From the NCBI GenBank assembly GCA_009746045.1, contig RPFO01000017.1, positions 1,477,452 to 1,541,451 on the forward strand: 64,000 bases of DNA. Reading direction: 5' to 3'. The notes under the pieces were generated by a model. The model saw nothing but the letters and a program-made list of their open reading frames with translations, did not search any database and was not told the origin of the DNA. Within the stretch, counting starts at the first letter, position 1. Each line of letters begins with the position of its first letter. Of this stretch, positions 1-9,075 are shown in pieces. The translations under genes and the position numbers were made by a program. The stretch is from Mesostigma viride. Taxonomy: Eukaryota > Streptophyta > Mesostigmatophyceae > Mesostigmatales > Mesostigmataceae.

Positions 1-2
1 AT

Positions 3-938
3 AAGGACCGGCTCGACAGGGAGGTGAAGAGCAAGGAGGCGTCCCTCGTTCAGGCGCAACAAGATAAGAATGTTCTCGAGGGCCGCGTGTCCACACTTGT
101 GCAGGAACATGCGGTCAAAGAACAACAGCTGAATGACAAATACCAAAAGGTTGTCGACGCCGCCCGTGCCGAACTGGATAAGAAGGTGGGGGAACTGGCG
201 GGAAAGGACGCTGAGATCGCCAATATCAGAAAAGTTCACTCGGCCCAAGAGAAGGCGACGAAGGCTGCGTACGATGCCGAGTACAACAGAATGAAGGCCT
301 CCCTCGAGCAATCGGTGTTAGATCTCGGTGCACAACTGGCGTTAAGAGACGAAGAGATAACAAAGTCCAAACAAGCTCTCGACAGCGCAAACAACAATTT
401 GTTGGTGGCGAGAGCCGAAGTGCATGGGCTACGAGAGTTAATAAGAAACCTGAAGAGTGAAAGGGACACGGCACAGGATGCGTTGGGCGAGGCCACTGTC
501 AAAGGCGCGCAGAAGGACGCGGAGATACGACGTTTGACCGAGGAAAGACAATTGCTGGGTAGTCGCGTTGGCCAGTTGGCGTTAGAGAAGGATCAACTGA
601 ATAGGGAAAAACTCGCGCTGGAAGGGGAACTAACAGTAAATAAGGATGAACTGAAACGGACGCGCGAGAGAGAGGAATGGCTGAAGAGAGATCTATTGAC
701 AATTGACGACAGATACAAGAGACAGATCGACAAATTAAATGGAGAGATCCTTCTCATCACCGGTCAGAGGGATAATTATTACGGCGATGGGGTCAGGGTC
801 CAGAGGGAGCGTGACGCCATACAGGCGGAATTTGACAAACTGAGAAGGATATTGATTTCCATGAGGAATCTGTCTCATCAAATCGGAGACGAGAATGTTC
901 GAAATTGGATCAACGACATTACGCGCACTGTCACGTAA
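3..938 (+). CDS. Coiled-coil protein, 5' end outside window
   Basis: The frame is open from the left edge, so the gene starts upstream and only about 311 C-terminal residues are visible. The GTG at 24 is not a convincing start. The protein is almost entirely heptad-like, rich in Glu, Lys, Gln and Leu with alternating charge, as in long coiled-coil structural proteins. It has no cysteine clusters, membrane segments or catalytic motifs. It ends with a short non-coiled tail around residues 285-311. I do not recognise a family. It could be a virion or virus-factory scaffold, but that is inference from composition only. Confidence 0.75.
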   Translation, partial: KDRLDREVKSKEASLVQAQQDKNVLEGRVSTLVQEHAVKEQQLNDKYQKVVDAARAELDKKVGELAGKDAEIANIRKVHSAQEKATKAAYDAEYNRMKASLEQSVLDLGAQLALRDEEITKSKQALDSANNNLLVARAEVHGLRELIRNLKSERDTAQDALGEATVKGAQKDAEIRRLTEERQLLGSRVGQLALEKDQLNREKLALEGELTVNKDELKRTREREEWLKRDLLTIDDRYKRQIDKLNGEILLITGQRDNYYGDGVRVQRERDAIQAEFDKLRRILISMRNLSHQIGDENVRNWINDITRTVT

Positions 939-977
939 CACTGTCCGCGCCTCCGTCGTTCCCAAAAAAATGCCACC

Positions 978-1868
978 GTGGTGTTATACGCGCTACCGAT
1001 GGCGGACACGTGCCACTTCGGGCTGTGGACGATGCGGCCAGCCAGCCGCCGCGAGGAGGGGGACGTCCTCAAGGCGGTGGCGGCTGCGTGCAGGACCACG
1101 CACACACCCCGACCTTTCGTGCAGTACGCGGACAGCGTTGGCGGTGTTGTGAGGGAGCTCGGGCCGGGCGGCTACTGGATATGCGACTTCACGCCCGGCG
1201 TGCACTGCCTGCTCGCTCTCGTGCGCATCCGCGGCGGCCGAACGGTGTGCTCTCTTATCCACTGGGACAAGGGGGTGTACGTCGTGCGCATGCCGCCATT
1301 CAAGACCAAACTGTTCAAGGGCACAGTGCTGCAGGGCGTGCTGGCTCGCGACGGGCTGAAGACCTCGTTTGTGGTGCACGACTGTCTCGCATTCGCCCGC
1401 AAGAGCCAGTTGTCTCGCCCCTTCGGAGCGCGCATGGAGATGGCGAGGGACGTGGTGGGCATGAACTTTCCTAGTCACTCGTCCTATTTGTCCAACGTGT
1501 TCCTGCGCTGTGTTGCATTCATGCCTAGTAACAGCGACCAGTCTTTCTTAAAGAGTCAAAATGTGTTGTTTATTCCCAATTCATCAACGGTCAGCGATCA
1601 ATACAAACACGGCAACGTTCCCATCGCACTCGTTAGCAGGCCAGAACTGTTCACAGATTTCGAGACTCTGTGCCCCCTCATGTTCCCCTACGTGCCCTAC
1701 TCGTTTGGCGGTGTAATCACTTCCGCTTCCACGCCCCAGCGCACCTCCTCCGAGGGGCTGAGATTTTCTGGGCCAGGTTTAACGCCGACACCATTGTCTG
1801 ATTGCTTTGCGCCTCCGCCACGTCCAGCGGCGGGAGGAACAGCACTCGGTGCGCGGACTCGGGGATAG
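978..1868 (+). CDS. mRNA guanylyltransferase-like protein, catalytic lysine apparently missing
   Basis: The core looks like the nucleotidyltransferase fold of mRNA capping enzymes and DNA ligases. A motif I-like segment near residue 70 (CDFTPGVHCLLAL) is followed by a motif III-like GTVLQGVL segment near 118, then FVVHDCLAF near 133, and a motif IV-like FGGVITSA near 245. In active enzymes motif I is KxDGxR; here the aligned residues are F, T, P, G, V and H, so the lysine that carries GMP is absent. It may be an inactive structural subunit. The start could be 978 or the ATG at 999. The 3' end overlaps the convergent primase by 152 bp, so the last 50 codons are uncertain. The family call rests on motif order and spacing. 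Confidence 0.5.
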   Translation: MVLYALPMADTCHFGLWTMRPASRREEGDVLKAVAAACRTTHTPRPFVQYADSVGGVVRELGPGGYWICDFTPGVHCLLALVRIRGGRTVCSLIHWDKGVYVVRMPPFKTKLFKGTVLQGVLARDGLKTSFVVHDCLAFARKSQLSRPFGARMEMARDVVGMNFPSHSSYLSNVFLRCVAFMPSNSDQSFLKSQNVLFIPNSSTVSDQYKHGNVPIALVSRPELFTDFETLCPLMFPYVPYSFGGVITSASTPQRTSSEGLRFSGPGLTPTPLSDCFAPPPRPAAGGTALGARTRG

Positions 1869-3196
1869 GCGCGGGGTCAGACGCGTACCCCGCGCACCCG
1901 TCGTCGAAACACCGCTGTGAGATGCCTTGGAAAGAGATCGAGAACCAGACGTTGTTGCTCGCGTGCTCCCTACCCACGTTCAGACACTCCCTGTGATGGG
2001 TCCACGCAGAGTACACGGCGTGCACCCCTTGCCCCCGCTGATACACCCTGGACACTCCCGTGGGGGCCATGGAACGTACCGCCTTCTCCACAGCCGCGTA
2101 TAGTGGGGACGAGGACGGCACCCCCTCGTCACTATGCAGCCCAAAGCGTACCGCCTCCTTCTCGGCGCCCTCGGTCTTCAGCTTCTTAAACTTCTTGCGC
2201 CTCTTTGTCTTCATCTCCGACGAGGTGACGCAGTTGTCCTCGTCGTACCATGCCGGCATGGCCACGCTCACGATGATCGCGGGGTCGGCGCCGTCGAAGG
2301 CGCGCACAGAAGTCATTTGCAGGAACTTCACCGGATCCTTCCTGATCTCGTCGGGTGTGTACTCGTGCGTGACCACTCCGTTGGCGTCCATCTCCCCCCA
2401 CGGTTGGTACGAGCGACTCTCGTGCACCTTCCCGTAGCGACAGGACCCGTTCGGGCACACCCTGTTCTTCTTGGCCCAACACAGATCGCACCTGCAGTAC
2501 TCCTCTTCCCCCCACTGTCTCTTGCACGGCCCGTGCTCCTTCTCGAGAGCCCTCGCCGCCTTGCAGCAGTCGGGACACCTCACGCATTTCCAGCTCCACA
2601 ACATGCGCAGGCCGTTGTCCAGGAGGACTGACGGGTCGACCACCTCCGTCCACGTGTTGTTTTCCGGCCTGGGCCCCAACTCGGTGTGCAGTTTCTCCAC
2701 GATGATGGAACGCAGCAGGATCGCGTTGAAGACGTCCATTGGCACGGACGGGAAGTGCACGTGGAAACCGGTCTTGAAGGCTCCAGTGCTGGTCTTCTTC
2801 AAGGGAGCCCTGCATATCACCATGGATGTATCTGTGGAAGAGGGCAGACACTCCCCCATCACACTTTGCATGAGAGGAAGCCACACCTTTACGACATCAT
2901 CCCCGAGATCCCTTGAATCCACGCAATCCAGGTCGAAAAAGAGAGGAAAGATGCCAGTTTTGGCTTTTGCTCGACAATGAAGTTGGGAGTGTTCCTCATG
3001 CCATCATAGGCCACTCTTTTGTAAAAGTCCAACAGGTCCTCCCGGTCCACAAACATCTTCCCCCCCTGAATCCATCCAAAAACAAGTGGGTGTACTCCTC
3101 ATCCTTGTCCACAATCAGCTCCATTTGCACCACCCAGTTGGTGGCTCTGGAAAAGCCCGGACGCTGCCACTTCTCTCTGGGCGCTGACGTGGTCAT
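1717..3196 (-). CDS. Archaeo-eukaryotic (AEP) DNA primase, interrupted by two frameshifts
   Basis: This is the catalytic primase of the replisome, making primers for the viral polymerase. Reading from 3196, an N-terminal segment is followed by the metal-binding motif FFDLD near 2930, then GFHVHFP near 2770 (the conserved His-containing primase motif). A Cys-rich insert between about 2600 and 2460 has CVRCPDCC, CRCDLC and CPNGSC pairs and probably binds zinc. The reading frame shifts at a run of seven C near 3060 and again near 2945, so the largest intact piece starts at a GTG at 2922. AEP primases with a separate D5-type helicase are typical of chlorovirus-like viruses; here the helicase is at 10631-12757. 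The breaks look like assembly indels. Confidence 0.75.
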
Positions 3197-3310
3197 TTAC
3201 TCGCAAGCACCCAAAAAAGCTACCCCGTTTGCGAATCAGGCGCTCCAGAGAAGCGGGGAAGGTCGCATCCGTGCGATTACTGGTCGCACAAGTTCTCAGC
3301 ACGTGTTATC

Positions 3311-3961
3311 ATGCGGATATACACGAAAACCGGGGACACGGGGCTCACGTCCGCCATAGGAGGTGGTGCGAAGCTCCCGAAAAGCGACTCTCTCTTTGCT
3401 GCCCTGGGGGCTTTGGATGAGCTCAATTCATCCGTCGGAGTGGCGGTGAGTCAGGCGGATCTCGTGGGTCCACGGTCGTCAGAACTCGTGGATCTCTTGC
3501 AATACCTCCAGTGCAGGATCTTGGATGCAGGCACATCTCTGGCTGCACCTGTGGAGAGATCTGGTGACAAGGCAGAACAGAGATCTGGTGATGTGGACAA
3601 GCAGATCCCAGACACAGTCACACCTGTGACATCACCCATCCCAATATCAGATCCCCTGCTTAAGTTCACTTGTGCTGACGAGGCGGTTCAGATCTTGGAA
3701 TCTCGCATCGACAGTTACGACCAGAATCTGCCAGTGCTGAGGAACTTTGTGCTTCCTGGGGGGAACGGTATGCTGTCATCCCAGCTGCACGTGTGCAGAA
3801 CCGTGTGCCGGAGGGCAGAACGAGATGTCGTGGCATGCGGACGAGCGGACAATGGCCTGCTAGTCTTTATGAACCGTCTGTCCGACTTCTTCTTCGTGGC
3901 GGCGCGGGCGTATCAAGACAAACAGCCAGTAGTTTATTCCAAAAGGATGAATGTTGTTTAA
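3311..3961 (+). CDS. PduO-type ATP:cob(I)alamin adenosyltransferase
   Basis: This enzyme transfers adenosyl from ATP to cob(I)alamin to make adenosylcobalamin. Conserved features are all present: the N-terminal TKTGDTGLTSAIGG nucleotide loop, ALDELNSSVG, FVLPGG with a following LHVCRTVCRRAER helix, and the C-terminal NRLSDFFFVAAR. The 216-residue length is slightly longer than usual. The excess is an insert of about 40 residues after position 75 whose DNA contains two AGATCTGGTGA units of the same kind as the intergenic repeats of this genome. The gene follows the primase divergently and is 21 bp upstream of the SLATT gene. An obvious client would be a B12-dependent ribonucleotide reductase or mutase, but none is in the window. 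Family call is firm; the role is inferred. Confidence 0.9.
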   Translation: MRIYTKTGDTGLTSAIGGGAKLPKSDSLFAALGALDELNSSVGVAVSQADLVGPRSSELVDLLQYLQCRILDAGTSLAAPVERSGDKAEQRSGDVDKQIPDTVTPVTSPIPISDPLLKFTCADEAVQILESRIDSYDQNLPVLRNFVLPGGNGMLSSQLHVCRTVCRRAERDVVACGRADNGLLVFMNRLSDFFFVAARAYQDKQPVVYSKRMNVV

Positions 3962-3982
3962 TATCTATTATTTGATTCATAC

Positions 3983-4813
3983 ATGGCCAATAGACTCGAA
4001 ACACATCCATTGTCGTCTCATCTGGCCTCTTTGAATGCGGCGAAAGACAACATTGACACGGAGGCAACTCCAGCCGCGTCTCCCAAGTATGACATGCTAA
4101 AACCCACATTCAACCTGCAAAACGCCCACGACGTGAACATATACAAGTACATAATCCGCGACGACAGCAGCAGCAGTTCCTCTGACCAATCTGCTAAAGA
4201 GCACTTTTGGACGCGGGACATGGAGGAGCTAGTGTACGGGTGGGGGCAAAAGGGCGTGGGGTTCCGCAACATGCACGAAATGGCGGCATCTCACAACACC
4301 ATATGGTTTCACGCGATCGGCATCCCAGCCATCATCCTATCAACCGTGGCTGGAACGAGCTCTCTATCCAAACTGAACGATTGCAACACCCCCACTATGG
4401 CATTGGCGATCGGGATCGTGAGCATGACGGTGTCCGCGCTCACGAGCGTGCAAAACTTCATGCAGTTTTCCAAGCGCGCGGAGCGCCACAAGCAAGCGGC
4501 TCACAAATTTGCCGCGTTCTTCAGAGAGATCGACTCGGAGCTCACCAAACCAAGGGGGCACAGGCAGAACCCGTTTGAGTTCATCCAAATATGCAGGCTC
4601 ACACTCGACAATATGGTGTCGCGCGGGCCGGCCATCCCTGGGTACATAGTAAAAAGGTATATGAACATGGTATCCAAGAAGGGTGACAAAAGAAAGGAAA
4701 GGGCGTCTATGGATGGGTCAAGTCTTCATGAGCCTCATGAACGTGTGAATGTGCTGGTGCGCAAAGATCCCGAGGCGCCCATTCCCGTCCGCATCATGGA
4801 GAGCAAGTTGTGA
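3983..4813 (+). CDS. SLATT-domain two-transmembrane protein
   Basis: The protein has about 100 polar residues with a serine run, then two hydrophobic helices (roughly 112-130 and 140-162). A conserved amphipathic helix after the second helix contains HKQAAHKFAAFFREIDSEL, the signature of SLATT proteins. SLATT domains are 2-TM modules known from bacterial nucleotide-signalling defence systems and are also common in giant viruses. No SMODS cyclase or SLOG sensor is next to it, so its trigger is unknown. The C-terminus is basic and cytosolic-looking. It begins 21 bp after the adenosyltransferase stop and is followed directly by the 46-bp tandem repeat. Confidence 0.75.
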   Translation: MANRLETHPLSSHLASLNAAKDNIDTEATPAASPKYDMLKPTFNLQNAHDVNIYKYIIRDDSSSSSSDQSAKEHFWTRDMEELVYGWGQKGVGFRNMHEMAASHNTIWFHAIGIPAIILSTVAGTSSLSKLNDCNTPTMALAIGIVSMTVSALTSVQNFMQFSKRAERHKQAAHKFAAFFREIDSELTKPRGHRQNPFEFIQICRLTLDNMVSRGPAIPGYIVKRYMNMVSKKGDKRKERASMDGSSLHEPHERVNVLVRKDPEAPIPVRIMESKL

Positions 4814-4817
4814 CATC

Positions 4818-5105
4818 TAGGTATCGAGATGCTGACTGGGAGATCTCTGCAGGTCCAGATCTGGAGATCTCTACGCGCTGACTGGGATATCTCTGCAGTG
4901 CCAGATCTGGAGATCTTGATGTGCTGACTGGGAGATCTCTGCAGTGCCAGATCTGGAGATCTCTACGCGCTGACTGGGATATCTCTGCAGTGCCAGATCT
5001 GGAGATCTTGATGTGCTGACTGGGAGATCTCTGCAGTGCCAGATCTGGAGATCTTGCTGTGCTGACCGGGAGATCTCTGTAGGTCCAGATCTGGAGATCT
5101 CGCCA
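4818..5105. repeat. Six-copy 46-bp tandem repeat rich in AGATCT
   Basis: CCAGATCTGGAGATCT recurs at 4855, 4901, 4947, 4993, 5039 and 5085, exactly 46 bp apart. Each unit holds the ten-base palindrome CCAGATCTGG and one or two further AGATCT or ATATCT sites, with a GCTGACTGGG spacer. Alternate units differ (CTACGCG versus TTGATGT), giving a 92-bp higher-order period. The period is not a multiple of three and no gene is believable here, although minus-strand frames stay open. It lies just upstream of the gene at 5187. Confidence 0.95.
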
Positions 5106-5186
5106 CAACCGAACCCTCCGAACGCGTTATATCGGAGGGATGAGTGTGGACCCGTGCATTTCCCACGACACGACACCACAGAAGCC

Positions 5187-5704
5187 ATGGCTGGCTGTAT
5201 CATCCGCTCCGTGATGATGGAGACTTCGCCCGAAACCGCCATGTTTACGGCGAGAGACTACCGATTCATCCACGAAAAATTGGCCTTGAACGCCGGGGAG
5301 TGCGGCAACAACAAGCGTGTGAGGCCCTTCCAGCTGCCCTCCATCATCCGCAAGAGAAAGAAGCGGGGGACCCCCCCGTAACCAGGGTCCACAATGACAC
5401 AAACAGGAACGTGATTGCGTCCGCACTCACCGAGCCCGACGACACCGACCCAGCCCCCCTTTCAGACAGCCTGGTGGGCGCTCCAGAGATGGGGGAGTAC
5501 AGCCAGATGACATGGCGCGCGTTCGGAGACCTGTTAAATGGGATGGACTGCAGAGAGCTGTCCCGCATGTCTGAGCGGTCCGAGTACCACGCTGTGGCGG
5601 TGTCCCTGGCCATGGGTCTGCAGGGGGTGCAGTACTGCTTCTCCGGATGCCACCGGTGCAATCGCAGCCCCCGGTCGATGAAATACACGGGGCTGGCCGA
5701 CTGA
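5187..5704 (+). CDS. Unrecognised protein, one frameshift
   Basis: A first frame from the ATG at 5187 encodes about 64 residues ending in a basic stretch (IIRKRKKRG). The frame then shifts at a run of seven C near 5377 and continues to a stop at 5704. The second half is acidic and then ends with a small Cys/His cluster (CFSGCHRC), possibly zinc-binding. I do not recognise a family. It is the first gene downstream of the 46-bp tandem repeat, so that repeat is its likely promoter region. Treating the two pieces as one gene is an inference from the homopolymer at the junction. Confidence 0.5.
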
Positions 5705-5776
5705 GTCGTTCACCATCCCGCCGCGGCAGCTCTTGTTTATGGTCAAATTTTAATTATCCGTGAATACTGTAGCAGG

Positions 5777-5968
5777 ATGCTGTTATTGCACGCCATTCCC
5801 ACCTACATCATTGTTTCATACATCCTCATAAAGTCCAAGCCTCGATGCATGTTCGAAGCTAACGGAAGCCCCATCAAGTTTGGACTGGGTCCCAGTCAAA
5901 CCCTTATGCCGTTTTGGCTGTTTTCTCTGCTCATCAGTCTGTACGTCCCGGTTATGATGTTGAGGTGA
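5777..5968 (+). CDS. Small two-helix membrane protein
   Basis: The 63-residue product has hydrophobic segments at about 2-18 (LLLHAIPTYIIVSYILI) and 43-61 (LMPFWLFSLLISLYVPVMML), separated by a short polar loop with one Cys. Small hydrophobic proteins of this kind are common in NCLDV virion membranes. No homology is recognised. It sits between short + strand genes, preceded by an AT-rich spacer. Confidence 0.5.
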   Translation: MLLLHAIPTYIIVSYILIKSKPRCMFEANGSPIKFGLGPSQTLMPFWLFSLLISLYVPVMMLR

Positions 5969-6037
5969 CGCGCTTAGACGCCTCAATGAATTATCGTGGC
6001 ATTAGTAAACACGAGTTGTCTCCGCCGAACGGATGCA

Positions 6038-6274
6038 ATGGGATCCCCTCCGGACAGCTGTCCCACCGAGGGCTGCGACGGCTGCGAATGGTGCTGTGGG
6101 CGCCCATTCCAGGAGCTGCCCGACCATTTCCAGAGCATGTACAGGGAGGAGATCCTGAACCTGTACCTCTCCATGAAAGAGCAATGCGAGTCGTGCGGGT
6201 ATCCTCTGTTACAAAACGTGACATTAGACGCGTTTGAGGACTTTGTGGTCGCGAACTCGAGGATGTACAAGTAA
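6038..6274 (+). CDS. Small Cys-rich, probably zinc-binding protein
   Basis: The ATG at 6038 is preferred over an upstream GTG. The 78-residue product has an N-terminal cluster (CPTEGCDGCEWCCG) and a C-terminal CESCGYPL pair, enough for one or two zinc sites. The segment between them is helical and acidic. Compact Cys-rich proteins of this length occur in many NCLDVs, but I cannot assign one. It ends 8 bp from the stop of the convergent YqaJ gene, and an AATAAA lies at 6291. Confidence 0.6.
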   Translation: MGSPPDSCPTEGCDGCEWCCGRPFQELPDHFQSMYREEILNLYLSMKEQCESCGYPLLQNVTLDAFEDFVVANSRMYK

Positions 6275-6281
6275 ACCGTAA

Positions 6282-7163
6282 CTAATCTGTAATAAAACTG
6301 AATTGCTCCATATTGCTCAAATCAACATCATTCACACACTCATTCATTTGCAACACGGGTACCTCGTCAGAAGGTGCTCGCGGCAATTTACATGCATCTG
6401 GCTTGTCAATGAAGGCATAGTCCGTGTCGATTGTTACTTCCACCATCCGTTTCCTTTTCCCCACCGCACGCTTCTCATCGTCGTCGTCTCCGGACGAGGA
6501 CGACGCGGAGAACAGCCCTTTTGTCTTCAGGTACTCCAGCCCGCCGTTGTCCATGGCGTGCACCCAATCGTCCCTGAACTTTTGCATCAGGGGCAGCTTC
6601 TGTCGAAACCAGTTCCTGTCCCGCTTTATTTCCAGGATGTCGAACTCCATCTCGGCCCACGTGGACGCGGGGCGGAACTGAACAAAGTGGCACATGTCCA
6701 GGTTGAGTACCTCCATCAGCACCTGGACCTGCGGCACGTAATAAGAGGGTATCTCGTGCTTGATTTCTCTCTTCAGAGGGCACTTGATCTCGACCAGCAC
6801 GCCGTCCGCTGTCACGCGGTCAGGGCTGCCACCGAGCCACGAGTGCAGCGGGTGGGCGATGAGGCCAAACTCGAAGCATTTCCTCCCCGTGCGCCTTATG
6901 TACTCGGTGGCGGCGATGTCCTCGTTCAGGTTGCCGTGCCTCGTAGCGACGTTCCCCTGAAACACGCACCTGTTGTCCCCGAGCTTCTTCCTGAGGAGCT
7001 TCGTTGTCGACTCGTACGGATTGTCTCCTATCGCGGCTGCCACGTCGGACGCGGTCAACATACGGTTCCGTATGGCGTACCACTCCGGCGACTTTTGAGG
7101 CGCCGTTTTCATCTTCAGCAACTCCCCCACAGCGGGGTGCAGCTCGCATCCCGTCTCCTCCAT
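6282..7163 (-). CDS. YqaJ-type viral recombinase / lambda-exonuclease-fold nuclease
   Basis: This belongs to the PD-(D/E)XK superfamily that resects double-stranded DNA ends for recombination and genome processing. Visible are the N-terminal SPEWYAIRNRMLTASD entry motif (about residues 25-40), HGNLNEDIAATEY near 80, the catalytic Asp in GGSPDRVT (D115), and VEIKCP supplying E125 and K127. A conserved YYVPQVQVLMEVLN helix follows. Length is 293 residues; the last 80 are acidic and unique. The next gene (7215-7831) is a Holliday junction resolvase on the same strand, so the two may form a recombination pair. Confidence 0.9.
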   Translation of the reverse strand: MEETGCELHPAVGELLKMKTAPQKSPEWYAIRNRMLTASDVAAAIGDNPYESTTKLLRKKLGDNRCVFQGNVATRHGNLNEDIAATEYIRRTGRKCFEFGLIAHPLHSWLGGSPDRVTADGVLVEIKCPLKREIKHEIPSYYVPQVQVLMEVLNLDMCHFVQFRPASTWAEMEFDILEIKRDRNWFRQKLPLMQKFRDDWVHAMDNGGLEYLKTKGLFSASSSSGDDDDEKRAVGKRKRMVEVTIDTDYAFIDKPDACKLPRAPSDEVPVLQMNECVNDVDLSNMEQFSFITD

Positions 7164-7214
7164 GGTCGGCGCTATAGTATCGCCCCATTATTTTTGCAGC
7201 TGGGTTAACGCACT

Positions 7215-7831
7215 TCACACATCAACAACGACCGGTTGCGCGGTGCCAGACGTTTTTACCCAGTGTTCGTAGAGGGCGACGAGGGCGTGCAGCAGCGCAT
7301 CTGCGGCGTCGTCCTTCTTGGGCAGGGAGTGGAAGTACTTCATGTACACGGGGTACTTCTCCATATCTGCAGCGTCTGGTCGATGGCCACCCTCTTGTTC
7401 CTGCGATACGAGTTCTGGATAGAGCACACGATCTCGGGGCCTGAATAAACCTTCAATTTCTTCAGCGGGGAGGAGAATTGAATTGCCATGGGCCTCAACA
7501 ATGGCGAGCAAGAGGGGGCGTGGATGATGTGGGTCTCGAAGAACACCTGGATCGCGTGACTCATCACCTTCATCTTCACGCTTGTCTTCGTCTGCCTCTC
7601 GATAACGACCTTGTCGGCGCACCCGAGCACGTCGATGCGTTTGTACAGCTGCACGGGCAGGTTCCTGCACGCCTCGTCCAGCGTGCGCGCGTTGAGGTCG
7701 ATCACTTCCCACCCAAGGATCTCGAACGGCACGCCGCTCGCGTGCTCGTTGCCGGGGCCGTCGCTCAATTTGATCACGCAATAGGCCAGGTTGGTGATGC
7801 CGACGTCGAAACTCAGAACGATCATCCTCAA
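7215..7831 (-). CDS. RuvC-like Holliday junction resolvase (poxvirus A22 type), one frameshift
   Basis: The first strand contains LSFDVGITNLAYCVI with the first catalytic Asp. VVIERQTKTSVKM in the middle supplies the catalytic Glu, and the C-terminal helix KKDDAADALLHAL supplies the last acidic pair. That C-terminal part lies in a second frame. The shift occurs near 7370, after KRVAIDQ, without a long homopolymer. Poxvirus and NCLDV members of this family cleave four-way junctions to resolve replicating concatemers. The start at 7831 is 23 bp from the divergent gene at 7855 and shares its AT-rich promoter. Confidence 0.85.
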
Positions 7832-7854
7832 TTATATATACACGCTACTATAAT
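7832..7854. promoter_or_regulatory. Shared AT-rich divergent promoter
   Basis: The 23-bp gap between the resolvase start (minus) and the next gene (plus) is nearly all A/T with TATATATA and TATAAT-like stretches. It is the only space available for both promoters. Confidence 0.5.
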
Positions 7855-8370
7855 ATGTATCCCGTTCAGAGCGTACCAACCGACAACTTTTCCGGTTTTT
7901 ACGGAGGCACGTGCCTCACGGTCTCCAGGCCAGGGGATAAAGCGTTTGCGGCGGACATGCACCCGGTGTACCACTCTGTCCTCGCCACGGACAACCTTGC
8001 GCGCATCCAGGACAGTGTCCGTGTGTCATGGGGGGTGGAAGTTCCAGAACAAGAGGTGGCGCAGATGGTGCGAGCAGTTTACAACATGCGAGGGGACGCG
8101 TCCTACATGGAGAGAGTGCTGGTGCAGAACAACAATTATGGCGGGATCTGGAGTGTTGTGGGCTCCATAAACAGGGACGTGGCGAACAGACTCGGCAAAC
8201 AAAACAGCGTGTATTCTAACCTGCCAGACTACGAGCGCTACGCCCGCGTGTTCCTCGGCGACGAACAGCCCGACAACTCGGTGATCCCCCATCCGTTCTA
8301 CACGTCTGTTCAGCGCAGTAGGTTCACAGACAACCTCGACGGCTCCAACATCCTCGGGGAGTTCGCTTAA
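7855..8370 (+). CDS. Unrecognised 171-residue protein
   Basis: The protein has a mixed, soluble composition with no signal peptide or membrane helix. It is rich in Asn, Asp, Tyr and Val, with segments such as NNNYGGIWSVVGSINRDVANR and HPFYTSVQ. Single-copy proteins of this type near recombination genes are often virion components, but that is a guess. The start is fixed by the tight divergent promoter. No frameshift is present. Confidence 0.65.
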   Translation: MYPVQSVPTDNFSGFYGGTCLTVSRPGDKAFAADMHPVYHSVLATDNLARIQDSVRVSWGVEVPEQEVAQMVRAVYNMRGDASYMERVLVQNNNYGGIWSVVGSINRDVANRLGKQNSVYSNLPDYERYARVFLGDEQPDNSVIPHPFYTSVQRSRFTDNLDGSNILGEFA

Positions 8371-8413
8371 ATCGTCTCCCAAGTTTTGTCATGTACTATG
8401 TATCAACTGAGAC

Positions 8414-9069
8414 ATGGAGGCGCGCGGCAAGTTTGTCAACATGGGCGTAGGCGCTCCCATTCTCTTGACGGAGGAGGAACACGCCTCCTTCCAGGCCACC
8501 GGCGCCATGCCCGCCTGGGCGGGTGGGGACGCGACGCCCAGCGCCCCACCCGCTCCTGTCCCAGTTTCCGACGCGTTTGATTCCGCGCTGGACAAGCCTG
8601 TGCCCCCCCCGCTGCGAGCAAACCAACGCAAGAGGCAAAGGCCGACCCCCCTCACCTGCACGTCCCCGGACAGCACTACGCGGTCGTGAGCGTCGTCGTG
8701 CCCCCCCAGAGCAATCACATGGCTCTCAAGCTGCGAGGCGTCTTTGACACCACAGACAAGGCGTCCGCACACGCAAAGGAGCTCATGAACCACGACCCCA
8801 ACTTTGACATCTTCGTGGTCGCCATGTACAACTGGCTGGTGCTCCCGCTGCCAGACGACATCAGGGGGGACATCAAGCACGAGTACGTGGACGAACGGAT
8901 GGCGAAGATCATGGAGAATTACAAGGAGGAGCGAGAGAGGGTGAGGAGTTTCAACGAAAAGCGCATGCAGGACACGAGACAGGCCGGGGAGGCGGGGGAG
9001 CTCGGCGACATTCAAGAGGACGTCGCCGTCAAGACCGAGATCTGTCTCGGCGAGGCCGAAAGCGCGTAG
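8414..9069 (+). CDS. DUF5832-like NCLDV conserved protein, one frameshift
   Basis: The N-terminal third is Pro/Ala-rich and low complexity. After a shift at a run of six C near 8650, the second part carries the conserved core: HYAVVSVVVP, ALKLRGVFDTTDKASAHAKEL and FDIFVVAMYNWLVLPLPDD. This pattern (alternating Val/Ile strands, a regulatory-like helix, then an MYxWLxxPP strand) is what I know as the NCLDV family DUF5832, of unknown function. A charged helical tail follows. An intact second frame starts at 8686 but would cut off the first strand of the domain, which supports a single gene from 8414. Confidence 0.65.
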
Positions 9070-9075
9070 GCCAGA

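Noticed and set aside
4794..5242. Minus-strand frames of over 100 codons through the 46-bp tandem repeat
   Set aside because: They translate the repeat in all phases (46 is not divisible by three) and give similar peptides in each, so they reflect the absence of stops in the repeat.
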